Below are positions 45,243 to 60,002 of a DNA stretch of 64,000 nucleotides, piece by piece. Each line of letters begins with the position of its first letter. Within the stretch, counting starts at the first letter, position 1. Location of the stretch: NCBI GenBank assembly GCA_027493445.1, contig JAOSKU010000001.1:3545845-3609844 (forward strand), written 5' to 3'. The translations under genes were made by a program, and so were the position numbers. The notes under the pieces are model-generated. The model searched no databases and had not been told where the DNA came from. It worked only from the letters and a program-made list of their open reading frames with translations. This stretch comes from Thermoleophilia bacterium. Its GTDB lineage: Bacteria > Actinomycetota > Thermoleophilia > RBG-16-64-13.

Positions 45243-46314
45243 TTGCGTGCCTACGGCTGGAGAGAACCCTTCACCTCAGCCTGGCGCGCATACGAAGGGG
45301 GAAGGCGACACCGTGGCCCGGCTGATGGCGGAGTTCCGCGGTGGGTACGTGGTGCGGGTGGCGGGAGGCGAGCTCGAGGCGGAGATGTCGGGGCGCCTAC
45401 GCTACGCCGCTCGGCGCGGCGAGTCCCCCAGGCCGGCGGTCGGCGACTGGGTGGCGCTCGAAGCTCGGCAGGAGCAGCAGCGCGCTCTGGTGCACTACGT
45501 GTTGCCGCGCCGGACCAAGCTCAGCCGGAAGATCGCCGGTCACGGGGTGTCGGAGCAGGTCATAGCGGCCAACGTGGATCTGGTGTTCGTCATGACCTCC
45601 CTCGACCGGGACCTGAACCTTCGCCGCCTGGAGCGCTACCTGACCGTGGTGGGTGAGAGCGGTGCTCGGGCGGTGATCGTGCTCAGCAAGGCCGACCTCA
45701 GTGCCGGCGATCCGGGGTTGGCCGTGGTCGCGGTCGAAGGGGTGGCTCCGGGCGTGCCTGTGTATCTGGAGAGCGCCGTCAGCGGGCTGGGACTGGAAGA
45801 GCTCAGGACCTGTCTGACCGATGATGTCACGGCCGCTCTTCTTGGCTCTTCGGGTGTGGGCAAGTCGACATTGGTCAACCGCTGGCTAGGGTTCGAGAAG
45901 CAGGCCGTGGCCGACCTGCGCCACATCGGCAAGGGCCGTCACACGACCAGCCACCGGGAGCTCGTCCTCCTGCCGGGCGGCGGCCTGGTCATAGACACGC
46001 CCGGTATGCGCGAGATCGGTCTCCTGGCCGAGGACTCCGAGGGGCTGGCCGAGACCTTCCCCGATGTGGAGCTGCTAGCCGCCGGCTGTCACTTCGGCGA
46101 CTGCACGCATGGAAACGAGCCGGGCTGCGCCGCTCGGGAAGCCGTGAGCGAAGGCCGGTTACCGGAGGAGCGTCTGAGGAGCTACCTCAAGCTGCGCCGT
46201 GAGATCGCCGGGGCCGAAGCCGCGGGCGTGGAGCGTGAGCGCGCCCAAACCCCAGGGCGGCGGCCTTGGGGTTTGGGCGCGCTCACGCGCGGACGGCGTC
46301 GTACCGGGCGATGA
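45243..46314 (+). CDS. rsgA: RsgA, ribosome small-subunit-dependent GTPase, one frame break
   Basis: The circularly permuted GTPase has the OB-fold region (YVVRVAGGELEAEMSGRLR), then NVDLVFVMTSL, LSKADL (G4), GSSGVGKSTL (G1), DTPGMRE (G3) and a zinc site CHFGDCTHGNEPGC. It matures 30S subunits. The usual N-terminal RAYGWREPF motif lies in another frame; removing one G at 45297-45301 joins it, which places the start near TTG 45243. The final ~30 codons run through the terminator hairpin into fbp, so the true end may be earlier (near 46235) or the last stretch is unstructured. Confidence 0.88.
46233..46288. terminator. Bidirectional terminator between rsgA and fbp
   Basis: Perfect 22-base inverted arms (46233-46254 and 46267-46288; core GCGCGCCCAAACCCCA and complement) enclose a 12-base loop. 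The hairpin overlaps the coding end of rsgA and contains the stop codon of the convergent fbp. No long T tract follows on either side, so it may act as a hairpin pause or mRNA 3'-end stabiliser as well as a terminator. Confidence 0.65.
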
Positions 46315-47317
46315 AGGTCTCGACTTCGCGCACGTTCTCCACCGAGCCGGCGAAGAAAGGCGTGCGCTGGTGGACCTCGGTGGGCTGGATATCCAGGATG
46401 GGCCGGTGCCCGTCGCTGGCCGCCCCTCCCGCTTGTTCCAGCAGGAAGGCGATGGGCGAGCACTCGTAGAGCAGCCGCAGTTTGCCGTGGGGCTTCTTGG
46501 GGTCCTTGCTGTCGGCGGGGTACATGAAGATGCCGCCGTACAGCAGGGTGCGGTGGATGTCGGCCACCATGGACCCGATGTAGCGTGAACTGTATGGCCG
46601 GCCGGTCGTGGGGTCGTGCTGTTTCATATGGCTGACGAAGCGGCGCACCCCTTGAGACCAGTAGGGATAGTTGCCTTCGTTGGCCGAGTAGATGGTGCCT
46701 CTTTCCCGGATGCGGATGTGGTGGTGCGACTGCAGGAACTCTCCCACCGAAGGGTCGAGGGTGAACGCGTGGACGCCGTGGCCGGTGCTGAGCACGAGCA
46801 TGGTGCTGCTGCCGTAGACCACGTAGCCGGCGGCTGCCAGCCGGCGCCCGGGCTGCAGCAGGTCGGTGATGGTGCCGTCCCGTCCGGGGCTGATCTTGTG
46901 GTGCACGGCGAAGATGGAGCCTACGCCCACGTTGGCGTCGATGTTGGAGCTCCCGTCGAGCGGGTCGAACACGACGCTGTAGCGCCCCCCGTCGGGTCTC
47001 CCGTCGACCGGCATGGGGATGGGCTTGTCGACCTCCTCCGAGGCCATGATACAGAAGTGCCCCAGGTGGCTGAAGGCGGTCATGAAGACGTCGTTGGCGA
47101 ACTGGTCGAGCTTGCGCACCTCCTCGCCTTGCACGTTCCTCTGACCGGTGAAGCCCAGGATCTCAGCCAGGCCGGCCTTCCTGACCTCCCGGGAGACGAT
47201 CTTGGCGGCAAGGGCAATCTGGTTCAGGATCCCGGTCAGCTCCCCGGTGGCTTCGGGGTGGACCCGCTCACCCTCGTAGATGTGACGGGTAAGAGTCATG
47301 CCGATCTTGCTGTCCAC
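46283..47317 (-). CDS. fbp: Fructose-1,6-bisphosphatase, class I
   Basis: The 344-residue enzyme hydrolyses fructose 1,6-bisphosphate in gluconeogenesis. Diagnostic blocks are ASEEVDKP (metal Glu), VVFDPLDGSSNIDANV (metal-binding DPLDGSS), IYSANEGNYPYW and SRYIGSMVADIHRTLLYGGIF near the C-terminal half. GTG 47317 follows an AAGGAG site; ATG 47299 is an alternative. Gluconeogenic flux fits the neighbouring glycogen genes. It is divergent from the FadR-type regulator across 246 bases. Confidence 0.93.
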   Translation of the reverse strand: MDSKIGMTLTRHIYEGERVHPEATGELTGILNQIALAAKIVSREVRKAGLAEILGFTGQRNVQGEEVRKLDQFANDVFMTAFSHLGHFCIMASEEVDKPIPMPVDGRPDGGRYSVVFDPLDGSSNIDANVGVGSIFAVHHKISPGRDGTITDLLQPGRRLAAAGYVVYGSSTMLVLSTGHGVHAFTLDPSVGEFLQSHHHIRIRERGTIYSANEGNYPYWSQGVRRFVSHMKQHDPTTGRPYSSRYIGSMVADIHRTLLYGGIFMYPADSKDPKKPHGKLRLLYECSPIAFLLEQAGGAASDGHRPILDIQPTEVHQRTPFFAGSVENVREVETFIARYDAVRA

Positions 47318-47563
47318 CTCGCGACCCTCTCCTTGCGTCCGTGGCTGGCAGTGCTGGCATCGTACCCTGTTCAAGCACGGAGATCGTATCGTGTTCCGGG
47401 GAGATTCGAAGTCTCTCGAGAGATGGTTCCGCGCGTTCAGTCGGCGCACGCGTCCGCGGGCATCGCCTGCGGTGAGTGCCCCGCGCCCGCGGCCGGAGGG
47501 GAGAGCGCTCGATCGGGACGCCCCCTGGCCCGACCGCCGGTCTGTGGAGTATGCTGCTGGTCC

Positions 47564-48287
47564 ATGGCCGACCTCGTCCGCAAGCGCAAGGCCCGCCTCT
47601 ACGAGAGCATCGTGGAGCAGATCGAGGCCCTCATCCGGGAGAAGACCCTGGCTCCCGGCGATCAGCTGCTGCCCGAGCGCCAGCTGGCCGAGCAACTAGG
47701 GGTGAGCCGCGCGGCCGTGCGCGAGGCGCTGACGGCCTTGGCGGCCCGGGGCCTCATCGAGATCACGCCCGGCGGCGGAGCGTACGTGCGCGAGGCCCGC
47801 ATCGAGAGCCTCATCGACCCGCTGGCTACGGTCATGCTGAAGGAGCGGGACAACGTCTTCGACCTCCTCGAGGCCCGGCGAATCCTGGAGGTGGGGGGTG
47901 GTCCGCCTGGCGGCCGAGCGAGTCCAGGAGAACGACCTGGCCCAGATCAGAGCCGCCGCCTTCGACATGCGGGACTGCATCCGCGAGCAGCAGGCGGCGG
48001 ATGAGGCCGATGTGGCCTTCCACGTGCTCATCGCCGAGGCCACCCATAACACCGTGCTGTCCGGCCTCATGACCGTGCTGTCCGGCCTCATGCGTGAGGC
48101 CTACGGCCCCAGCCGGCGCCGGTTGCTCGATGACCCCGCCCGCTGTGAGACCTTTGTGCGCGAGCACCTGGAGCTCGTTGAAGCCCTGCGCGACCACGAC
48201 CCCGAGCGTGCTGCCGCCCTCATGGAGGAACACCTGCAGGTGGCCACCGAGGAGCTCCGGCGCTTGCAGCGGGAGCCCTCCGCGTAA
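47564..48287 (+). CDS. GntR-family regulator, FadR/FCD type, one frame break
   Basis: The joined product is 240 residues. A winged helix (LYESIVEQIEALIREKTLAPGD, LLPERQLAEQLGVSRAAVRE and GLIEITPGGGAYVR) is followed by an FCD ligand domain (ARRILEVGVVRLAAERV, DVAFHVLIAEATHN). The frame needs one G removed in the run 47893-47898. The FCD domain contains an exact 7-residue tandem duplication (TVLSGLM twice). FCD regulators sense organic acids or fatty-acyl groups. Its targets are not evident; a matching-type box lies upstream of the AOR gene at 60.17 kb. Confidence 0.8.
48051..48092 (+). repeat. Perfect 21-base tandem duplication inside the FadR-type gene
   Basis: ACCGTGCTGTCCGGCCTCAT plus G occurs twice back to back (48051-48071 and 48072-48092). 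It preserves the frame and adds seven residues (TVLSGLM) in a helix of the FCD domain next to the metal-binding His of AFHVLI. Confidence 0.85.
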
Positions 48288-48297
48288 GGAATGGGCC

Positions 48298-48363
48298 CCG
48301 GCCGCCGCGGCCGCCCGGTGGGCGGCGCGATGCGGCGTCCTCCGCGGCGCCCGTAGCCTCCGG

Positions 48364-48369
<6 letters not shown>
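48298..48369. repeat. Partial dispersed repeat, copy F, with terminal hairpin
   Basis: GGCCGCCGCGGCCGCC, GGCGGCGCGATGCGGCGTCC and a GTAGCC-tcc-GGCTAC hairpin (48353-48367) correspond to the complement of the repeat interior. The hairpin includes the glgB stop codon, so the fragment probably doubles as the transcription end between the convergent regulator and glgB genes. Confidence 0.55.
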
Positions 48370-53674
<5,305 letters not shown>

Positions 53675-53682
53675 AATCTTCC

Positions 53683-55079
53683 TTATTGGCCGGGGGTGTG
53701 GGGCTCAAACAGCCGGACGATCGGGGGTGGGGGCGCTCCAATTCAGGCGCGCCCTCCGGCCCCGCGTCGCCCGCAGGATGGGGCAGGCCGGCCTTGAGGC
53801 GAACCCGGGTCTCCTCGATGCGCCGGCGAATGGCGTCGGGGTCTACCGCGGCTGACGCCTCGGCCTGGGTCGGCTCTTGCGGCGTCGATGTGCTGCCCGC
53901 CCCATCCGTGGCGGTGGCTTCGATGAGCGACTCCAGTTCCTTGTTGGCGCGGTCGACGAACTCGGGCGCGCGAACGCCGATCGAGGTCCAATCAGGAGGG
54001 TGTGGCTTAGGATTCGCCGCCCTCCCTCCAGTTCGGCGCATGGAAGGCTCCGAGGCGATCGAAGCAGTTGCCGGTCCCAGGGGATCCTCCCCGGCCAGCC
54101 GCCTCATCGCCCATAGCATCTGCGCGATCTCCCCTCGGGTTGCTCTGCGGGACAGGTCCCAGTATGGTCCGAACCCGACAAGCCCGGTCAGGAGGCCGTT
54201 GTGCTCGGCGATGGCAACGTCCGGTTCATAGTGCTCTCCCCTGGATTGCGGGAGCGCAGTAACGAAATCCGCGGGCGGGGGGACCAGCAGGCTCGGACGG
54301 TTCTTTTCCAATGCTCGGACGATCGTGGAGACCGCAAGAGAGCGTGTTACCGCTTCCCGACGGGGAACGCCCGCGGGGCGGGACGCGTTCTGAGCCCGGA
54401 CCGACAGAGCAGCGCCGGCGGTGGGTCCCGATACGTGCAGGCAGGCACCGACTACTCTCGCGAAGTCTGCCACCGACATCGTCCCATCGGGGCGGAAGTC
54501 CCAACCCGAGTTCGACCGTCGCGCCGCGATCACGCCGCACGCGGTCAGCTCCTCGATGGCCTCGAAGTAAGGGTGCCACCGCGGCGCGTCCTCGAAGTGG
54601 CGAGGCGGGCGTGGGTTCTGATCGACTTCCCATACGAGACGGGGTTCGTCGACCCGCAACGCGTAGGGTTGCCGATCTCCCCCGCTCCCGCTTGCCAGCT
54701 CAACCTGCAAGGACTGCGTTCCGGTGGCCGTGGCCTTGGCGGAAAGGGTCAGCCGGCCCTTCTGTCCGGTCCGTTTCTCCGCCAAGGGCCGCTGGATGCT
54801 CCCCGGGCCGTAGATTCGCACCACGATTCCAGGGCCGGGCACCTGGGCCTCCAACCGCAGGGCGATGCGGTCTCCAGCTACCGCCTCGAGACTGAACCAT
54901 TCGCAGCGGTGGGACTCGTCGACGACGAGATCGCCCTCCGCCCCGCTGCTCCAAGGCACGATGATCGGAATGGCTGGGACCCCGGGACCGGCTCGACACC
55001 CGCCATCGCCGGGACCGCCCTCTCGGACTCGGTGACCGGCGCCGAGCAGGAGCGAAAGCAACCCTCTCCTTCCGCGCAT
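53683..55079 (-). CDS. Secreted protein with PPC-like domain and SLH-like repeats, one frame break
   Basis: From ATG 55079 (GGGAGAAGAAG site) a short hydrophobic start (LLSLLLGAG) leads to a PPC-type beta domain (about 45-135, WFSLEAVAGDRIALRLE, and RIYGPGS). Three degenerate SLH repeats follow: FEDAPRWHPYFEAIEELTAC with FRPDGTMSVADFARVV, then PRREAVTRSLA and RRATRGEIAQML. The open frame otherwise runs far into treS; adding one base in the run 53723-53733 gives a natural end IVRLFEPHTPGQ and TAA at 53683-53685, nine bases before treS. It separates glgE from treS-mak. Probably cell-envelope associated; function unknown. Confidence 0.65.
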
Positions 55080-55154
55080 GGCTTCTTCTCCCAGACGACA
55101 AGAACACCGCGATGGTACCATCGGGCGCGGCGCCGGCGGACATGCGACACGTTC

Positions 55155-57173
55155 TCACATGTAGTACGAGAAGTCCTGTTCAGTGCGCACGTGCCGCCGT
55201 ACCCTCAGGATGTGAGCGGGGAGGGTGTGGGGGTCGAGCTCCACGTAGTTGTGGGGGCCCTGCCACAGGTAGTGGGCGCCGCTCAGGAGATCGTGGACCT
55301 GGAAGGGGTGCTCGGGATCAAGGCCCAAGGCGCGCAGGTCCAGGTCCACCCAGCCGTGATGGGTGTGGTAGGGGTCGAGGTTGACCACCACGATGACCAC
55401 GTTCTCGCCGTCTTCGGTCTGTTTCGAGTAACAGATAAGCTGCTCGTTGTCCACCCGGTGGAAGCGCAGGCCCCGGTCGGACTGGAGCGCTCGGTTGTCC
55501 CGGCGCGCGCGGTTGATCAGGGTGATCACTGGGCGCAGGCTGTCGCGGCGGTCGAGGTCCCAGCGGCGCACCTGATACTTCTCCGAGTCCAGATACTCTT
55601 CGCTCCCGGGCTCCCGGGGCTGGTTCTGGAGCAGCTCGAAGGCGGGGCCGTAGATCCCGTAGCTGGCTCCCAGGGTGGCCGCCAGCACCAGGCGGATCAG
55701 AAAGGCCGGGCGGCCCCCGGTTTGCAGGTACTCGGTGAGGATGTCGGGCGTGTTCGGCCAGAGATTGGGCCGGAAGAACTCGGCCGCCTGGGTATCCGTG
55801 AGCTCGGTGAAGTACTCGGTGAGCTCCCAGCGCGTGTTGCGCCAGGCGAAGTACGTGTAGGACTGGGTGAAGCCCAGCTTGGCCAGCCTGTACATCACTT
55901 TGGGCCGGGTGAAGGCCTCGGACAGGAAGATGACATCCGGATGCTCGGCCTTCACCGTGCCGATGAGCCACTCCCAGAAGGCGAAGGGCTTGGTGTGGGG
56001 GTTGTCCACCCGAAAGATGCGCACGCCCTGCTCGATCCAGAAGAAGACGATCCGGGCTAGCTCCTGCCACAGCGCCCGCCAGTCTGGGGTGTCGAAGTTG
56101 AGAGGATAGATGTCCTCGTACTTCTTGGGCGGGTTCTCGGCGTAGCGCACGGTCCCGTCGGGTCTCCGATGAAACCAGTCGGGATGCTCCTTGACCCATG
56201 GATGGTCTGGCGAGCACTGGTAGGCCAGATCGAGGGCCACCTCCAGGTTCAGCTGCTCCGCGCGCGCGATGAAGGCGCGGACGTCGGCGAGGGTGCCCAG
56301 CCGGGGCTCCACGGAGTCGTGACCGCCCGCCTCGGAGCCGATGGCCCAGGGGCTGCCCGGATCTTCGGGAGAGGCCGTCGTGACGTTGTTGGGACCCTTG
56401 CGGTGGCTGCGCCCGGTGGGGTGGATAGGGGGGAGGTAGACGACATCGAAGCCCATGCCGGCGACGTACTCCAGACGGGAGCCGCAGTCGGCCAGCGTGG
56501 CGTGGGCGGCCCCGGCCAGGTTCTCGACACACGAGCGGGGAAAGAGCTCGTACCACGCGCTGAACCGGGCCCTCTCCCGGTCCACCGCCACTTCGAGCTC
56601 GCGCGGGTAGGTGGTGGCTTCATCCGGCTCGGGATGCGCGGCCATGAGATCCGCCAGATGGCGGTCGAAGGCGGCCTCCACCTGGGCCTGACGGCCGGTG
56701 CCTGGATCGACCAGGGCCCGGCCGAGCGACCGTAGAGCGGCGGCGTGCTCGTCCGAGGCTCGGCCGGCCGCGTCTGCTACGGTGGTGGCTCCCGCCTGTA
56801 GGTCGACGGTGACGTCGAGACCCGCCTCGACCTTCTTCTCGAGATCGCGCCGCCAGGTGCCGAAGTGGTCGACCCAGGCGCGCACAGTGTAGAGGTGGCG
56901 GCCCAGGCGGTCGACCGCGAAGCGCCCGCGCCAGCGGTCATTGACCAGCTCCTCGAGGGGCGCCTGGCGCCAGGTGGTCTCGCCGGCGTGCCGGTGGAGC
57001 AGGACGGCCGAGAGGGCGTCGTGGCCGTCGGTGAAGATGTCGGCCTCGACCACCACCTCCTCGCCCACGGTGCGCTTGATCGGGAACCGGCCGCCGTCGA
57101 TCTCGGGGGTCACCGCCTCGATGACGACGCGCCGGCGGTCCTGATCGGGTGCTGGCATGGTCATGATCGTCAC
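55155..57173 (-). CDS. glgE: Alpha-1,4-glucan:maltose-1-phosphate maltosyltransferase GlgE
   Basis: The 672-residue GH13_3 enzyme extends alpha-glucan with maltose 1-phosphate. An N-terminal beta domain (VVIEAVTPEIDGGRFPIKR) is followed by an inserted helical segment and the barrel, with VYLPPIHPTG, IFRVDNPHTKP (nucleophile Asp), FLSEAFTRPKV (acid Glu) and PNTPDILTEYL. The conserved KYEDIYPLNF loop of the maltose-phosphate site is present. Start is GTG 57173, with ATG 57164 as an alternative. Together with treS-mak and glgB it completes the trehalose-to-glucan route. Confidence 0.95.
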   Translation of the reverse strand: MTIMTMPAPDQDRRRVVIEAVTPEIDGGRFPIKRTVGEEVVVEADIFTDGHDALSAVLLHRHAGETTWRQAPLEELVNDRWRGRFAVDRLGRHLYTVRAWVDHFGTWRRDLEKKVEAGLDVTVDLQAGATTVADAAGRASDEHAAALRSLGRALVDPGTGRQAQVEAAFDRHLADLMAAHPEPDEATTYPRELEVAVDRERARFSAWYELFPRSCVENLAGAAHATLADCGSRLEYVAGMGFDVVYLPPIHPTGRSHRKGPNNVTTASPEDPGSPWAIGSEAGGHDSVEPRLGTLADVRAFIARAEQLNLEVALDLAYQCSPDHPWVKEHPDWFHRRPDGTVRYAENPPKKYEDIYPLNFDTPDWRALWQELARIVFFWIEQGVRIFRVDNPHTKPFAFWEWLIGTVKAEHPDVIFLSEAFTRPKVMYRLAKLGFTQSYTYFAWRNTRWELTEYFTELTDTQAAEFFRPNLWPNTPDILTEYLQTGGRPAFLIRLVLAATLGASYGIYGPAFELLQNQPREPGSEEYLDSEKYQVRRWDLDRRDSLRPVITLINRARRDNRALQSDRGLRFHRVDNEQLICYSKQTEDGENVVIVVVNLDPYHTHHGWVDLDLRALGLDPEHPFQVHDLLSGAHYLWQGPHNYVELDPHTLPAHILRVRRHVRTEQDFSYYM

Positions 57174-57237
57174 GTTCCCGAGCCCGCAGCGGACTATGCG
57201 CGGCCGGCGCCGCTGCGCCGGCGCCTCAGGCCGCGAG

Positions 57238-58818
57238 TCACCCCAGCAGCCCCAGCGCCTTCATGAGCCGCCAGGTCATGACGGCCACCTGGCCGCGTGT
57301 CGCGGTAGCGTAGGGCTGGAAGGCGGCGGCGGTCTTGCCCTTGATGATGCCGTTGTGGTACGCGAGGGCGACGGCGTCGCGGGCCTCCTGAGTGAGGCCG
57401 GCCGTGTCGCCGAAGGTCTGGTAGTCGGAGGGGGTGGCCGGATCGAGCTGGCCTTGGCCCGCCCGCGCGATCATGAGCGCCAGCTGCACGCGGGAGATAT
57501 CGGCCGCGGGCTTGAAGCGGCCGGCGGTGTCGCCCTTGACGAGGCCGGCAGCCGCCGCCTCCTCGATGTAGTCCCAGGGGTAGCGGGAAGCGTCGTCCTT
57601 CACGGGTGGAGGCGGCACGTCGGGGAAGGTGGGGTGGTCGTAGTTCGTCCAGGCCGCGTCGTGCAGACCTAGGGCGATGGTGATCATCTTGGCGTACTGC
57701 ATCCGTTTGACCGGCTGGCCGGGGCGGAAGCTGCCGTCGTCGAAGCCGCCCACGACGCGCAGCGAGGCGAGGTCGTAGATCTCCCTGGCGAAGGTGCCGC
57801 TCGGGCCCACGTCGACGAACTTCGGCTGGGCCGGGAAGCTGAACGCGCCGTGCAAGACGTCGGGGCCGGCGCTGCCCGGTCCCACACCGCCCACGTCCAC
57901 GAGCACGTAAGGGGCGCCGCCGGGCACCAGGGACTCCACGTACAGCCGCTCGCCGCCTCCGGGCAGGCGCACCCACTCCATGCCTTGGCCGACGGTGCCC
58001 ATCGGCGCGGTCAGGAGCACCGTCTCGGCGGTGCCGGCCGGGTTGGTGCGCACCAAGCTGACCGTCTCATGCTCGAAGTCGTAGCGCTGAAAGGCGATCC
58101 ACTGGCCGCTCGGCGACCAGCGCGGCGAGTAGATGTTGACCTCGTGGAGGGCGGTCAGCCGGGCCGTGGACACCTTGCTGGAGAAGCCGGTGGCCCGGTC
58201 GTAGAGGTAGAGCATGACCATCTGCGGATCCTGGGCCGCTCGCGGATAGCTGAGGTAGGCGATGCGCGTGCCGTCGGGCGACCAGTCGGCGCCGTCGGCG
58301 TTCTCAAGCTTGAGGATGGCGCTCTCCGTGGCCGCCGACCAGAGGTAGAGGTTGTTGACGATGCCTTCGTCCGGGACGAACTCCTCGACGACATAGAGAA
58401 GCGTGCCCCCGTCGGGAGAGACGCGACTGGCGAAGGCCAGATCGGCCGTGAGTACGTGGGCAGTGGGCTGTCCGGGGTGGGTGGCCTCCTCGGTCAGGTA
58501 GGTGCGCATGGGGCCGCTCAGGGGGCGCACGCTGTAGGAGGTGGCCTTGCCCGAAAGGGCGCGCGAGGGCATGCCGGGGACCACGTCGGGGACGGTCACG
58601 AAGGTGGCGGCGGTGCCCGTGGCGACGTCGAAGCTGCGCACCGCGCCCGCCGAGACGTATAGGAACATCGACTCGGGGCTGGCCAGGGCGGCGTGGGCGG
58701 AGGCGGGGGAGCCGGGCAGGCCTACCGGGGCGGCGAGGACGACGCCGGTGATGAGCGCGAGACCCACGAAGAGCAGGAGGATCGGTTGCGGAGCGCGGTG
58801 CAGAAGAGCCTGGATCAT
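57238..58818 (-). CDS. Secreted TolB-like beta-propeller protein with C-terminal SLH domains
   Basis: The 526-residue protein has a signal peptide (ILLLFVGLALITGVVLAAPVG). Propeller-type blades follow, with WSPDGTRIAYLSY and WSPSGQWIAFQRYDF, then three SLH repeats from about 345: FAREIYDLASLRVVGGFDDG with FRPGQPVKRMQYAKMI, YIEEAAAAGLVKGDTAGRF and AYHNGIIKGKTAAAF. It should be anchored in the cell envelope. It is the second SLH protein in the GlgE-pathway region. ATG 58818 precedes the signal; a divergent deacetylase gene lies on the other side of a 190-base promoter region. Confidence 0.82.
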   Translation of the reverse strand: MIQALLHRAPQPILLLFVGLALITGVVLAAPVGLPGSPASAHAALASPESMFLYVSAGAVRSFDVATGTAATFVTVPDVVPGMPSRALSGKATSYSVRPLSGPMRTYLTEEATHPGQPTAHVLTADLAFASRVSPDGGTLLYVVEEFVPDEGIVNNLYLWSAATESAILKLENADGADWSPDGTRIAYLSYPRAAQDPQMVMLYLYDRATGFSSKVSTARLTALHEVNIYSPRWSPSGQWIAFQRYDFEHETVSLVRTNPAGTAETVLLTAPMGTVGQGMEWVRLPGGGERLYVESLVPGGAPYVLVDVGGVGPGSAGPDVLHGAFSFPAQPKFVDVGPSGTFAREIYDLASLRVVGGFDDGSFRPGQPVKRMQYAKMITIALGLHDAAWTNYDHPTFPDVPPPPVKDDASRYPWDYIEEAAAAGLVKGDTAGRFKPAADISRVQLALMIARAGQGQLDPATPSDYQTFGDTAGLTQEARDAVALAYHNGIIKGKTAAAFQPYATATRGQVAVMTWRLMKALGLLG

Positions 58819-59008
58819 GGCGTGTCCCCCTTGCGACCTGGATGTACAGACCATTTTGGCACGCGATCGGTTCTCGTGTCGGCGAGGGAGGTTCCCTCCC
58901 AGTAGGTGAGTGCGCGATATTGTGGGGAGTGATACTTTGGGGAGGGGGTGGGCGGCTGCGTGGACGGGCCTTTCGCACGCCGGCCTGCCGGCGACCGGGA
59001 GAGCTGCC

Positions 59009-59725
59009 ATGACCTTCGACAACCTCAAGCGACCGGCGCTCTGGTCGGGGGTCGCCTTGGCCACACTGGGTGCGGCCTACTGGGCTCCGGGAGTGGCGGC
59101 TTTCTCGGCGTCTCTGCGTCATGCGCTCGGCATCCGCGACCGGCTGGATGATCGTCGCGCCGTGGCGCTCACCTTCGACGACGGGCCTCACCCCGAAGGT
59201 ACGCCCGCCGTGCTCGACTTGCTCGAAGGGGCGGGGGTCGAGGCCACGTTCTTCCTGGTAGGTGAGCAGGTCGAGCGTAGGCCCGACCTCGCCCGCAGCA
59301 TCGCGCAGAGGGGGCACGCTGTCGGCCTGCACGCGTACCGTCACGGGGCTTTGCCCCGTTTCGGGCCTTGGCGCCTGGAAAAGGATACCCGCCGGGCGGC
59401 CAAGGTCATCCGGTCGGCGACCGGAGTCGCTCCGCGCCTTGCCCGTCCGCCTTACGGCGTGTTCACCGTCGGCGACCTCATCATGGCCCGGCGGCACGGT
59501 CTGCGTCTCGTCTACTGGACCCGCTGGGGAAGGGACTGGGAGGCGGATGCCTCAGGCGGGTCCATCGCCGACCTCGCCTCCAGGGACCTTTGCGGCGGTG
59601 AGATCATTCTCCTCCACGATGCCGATCACTACGCCGTCCCCGGGTCCTGGCGGCGTACGGCGGACGCTCTCCCGGAGATCCTCGAACGCTTAAAGCGGAA
59701 GGGGCTCGTCCCGGTGCGACTCTGA
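59009..59725 (+). CDS. Polysaccharide deacetylase (NodB/CE4)
   Basis: The 238-residue protein has an N-terminal hydrophobic segment (about 12-34), so it is membrane-anchored or secreted. The NodB domain begins ALTFDDGPHPEGT (catalytic and metal Asp), continues with FFLVGEQVERRPDL and LHAYRHGAL (in place of the usual HxxxH zinc pair), ARPPYG, and LHDAD near the C-terminus. It would remove acetyl groups from a surface glycan or peptidoglycan. The ATG follows GGGAGAGCTGCC. Confidence 0.88.
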   Translation: MTFDNLKRPALWSGVALATLGAAYWAPGVAAFSASLRHALGIRDRLDDRRAVALTFDDGPHPEGTPAVLDLLEGAGVEATFFLVGEQVERRPDLARSIAQRGHAVGLHAYRHGALPRFGPWRLEKDTRRAAKVIRSATGVAPRLARPPYGVFTVGDLIMARRHGLRLVYWTRWGRDWEADASGGSIADLASRDLCGGEIILLHDADHYAVPGSWRRTADALPEILERLKRKGLVPVRL

Positions 59726-59807
59726 GTCGTGCCACCGGCACCTCGGCCTGTGCGTCCAGCAGGGATTGGTCCTCTCTGGAGGTCAAGGTTCCGATAGCTG
59801 ACAGAGT

Positions 59808-59827
59808 CCCCGCACAACGGAGCGGGG
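59808..59827. terminator. Hairpin between convergent deacetylase and small membrane gene
   Basis: CCCCGC (59808-59813) and GCGGGG (59822-59827) enclose an 8-base loop. It is positioned 80 bases after the deacetylase stop and 16 before the end of the convergent small gene. The T tract is poor on both strands. Confidence 0.35.
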
Positions 59828-59843
59828 CTTGGCATGCTCCGCC

Positions 59844-60002
59844 TCAGCCGACCAGAAGGTATGCCAGCCAGAAGACCCAGGCTACCGACCAAAGGACGAG
59901 GATGATGAAGATGCCGAAGGCCACCCGGCCGAGGGAGTCCAGCTTCTTGGTCAGGACCTCGAGCTGGTGACTGATGGCTTGCATGGTGTGCTCGTCAGTC
60001 AT
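59844..60002 (-). CDS. 52-residue single-pass membrane protein
   Basis: From ATG 60002 (behind GGGAGGGAGACC) the frame encodes an N-terminal amphipathic segment (MQAISHQLEVLTKKLDSLGR), likely coiled-coil, and one membrane helix (VAFGIFIILVLWSVAWVFWL, about residues 27-46), ending AYLLVG. Such small proteins usually associate with larger membrane complexes. No family recognised. The good ribosome site, the clear helix and the match of gap to gene size support it as real. Confidence 0.6.
   Translation of the reverse strand: MTDEHTMQAISHQLEVLTKKLDSLGRVAFGIFIILVLWSVAWVFWLAYLLVG

Noticed and set aside
46616..47560. Plus-strand open frame opposite fbp leading into the FadR-type gene
   Set aside because: The part before 47564 is antisense to well-conserved FBPase motifs; only the segment from ATG 47564 is a recognisable protein.
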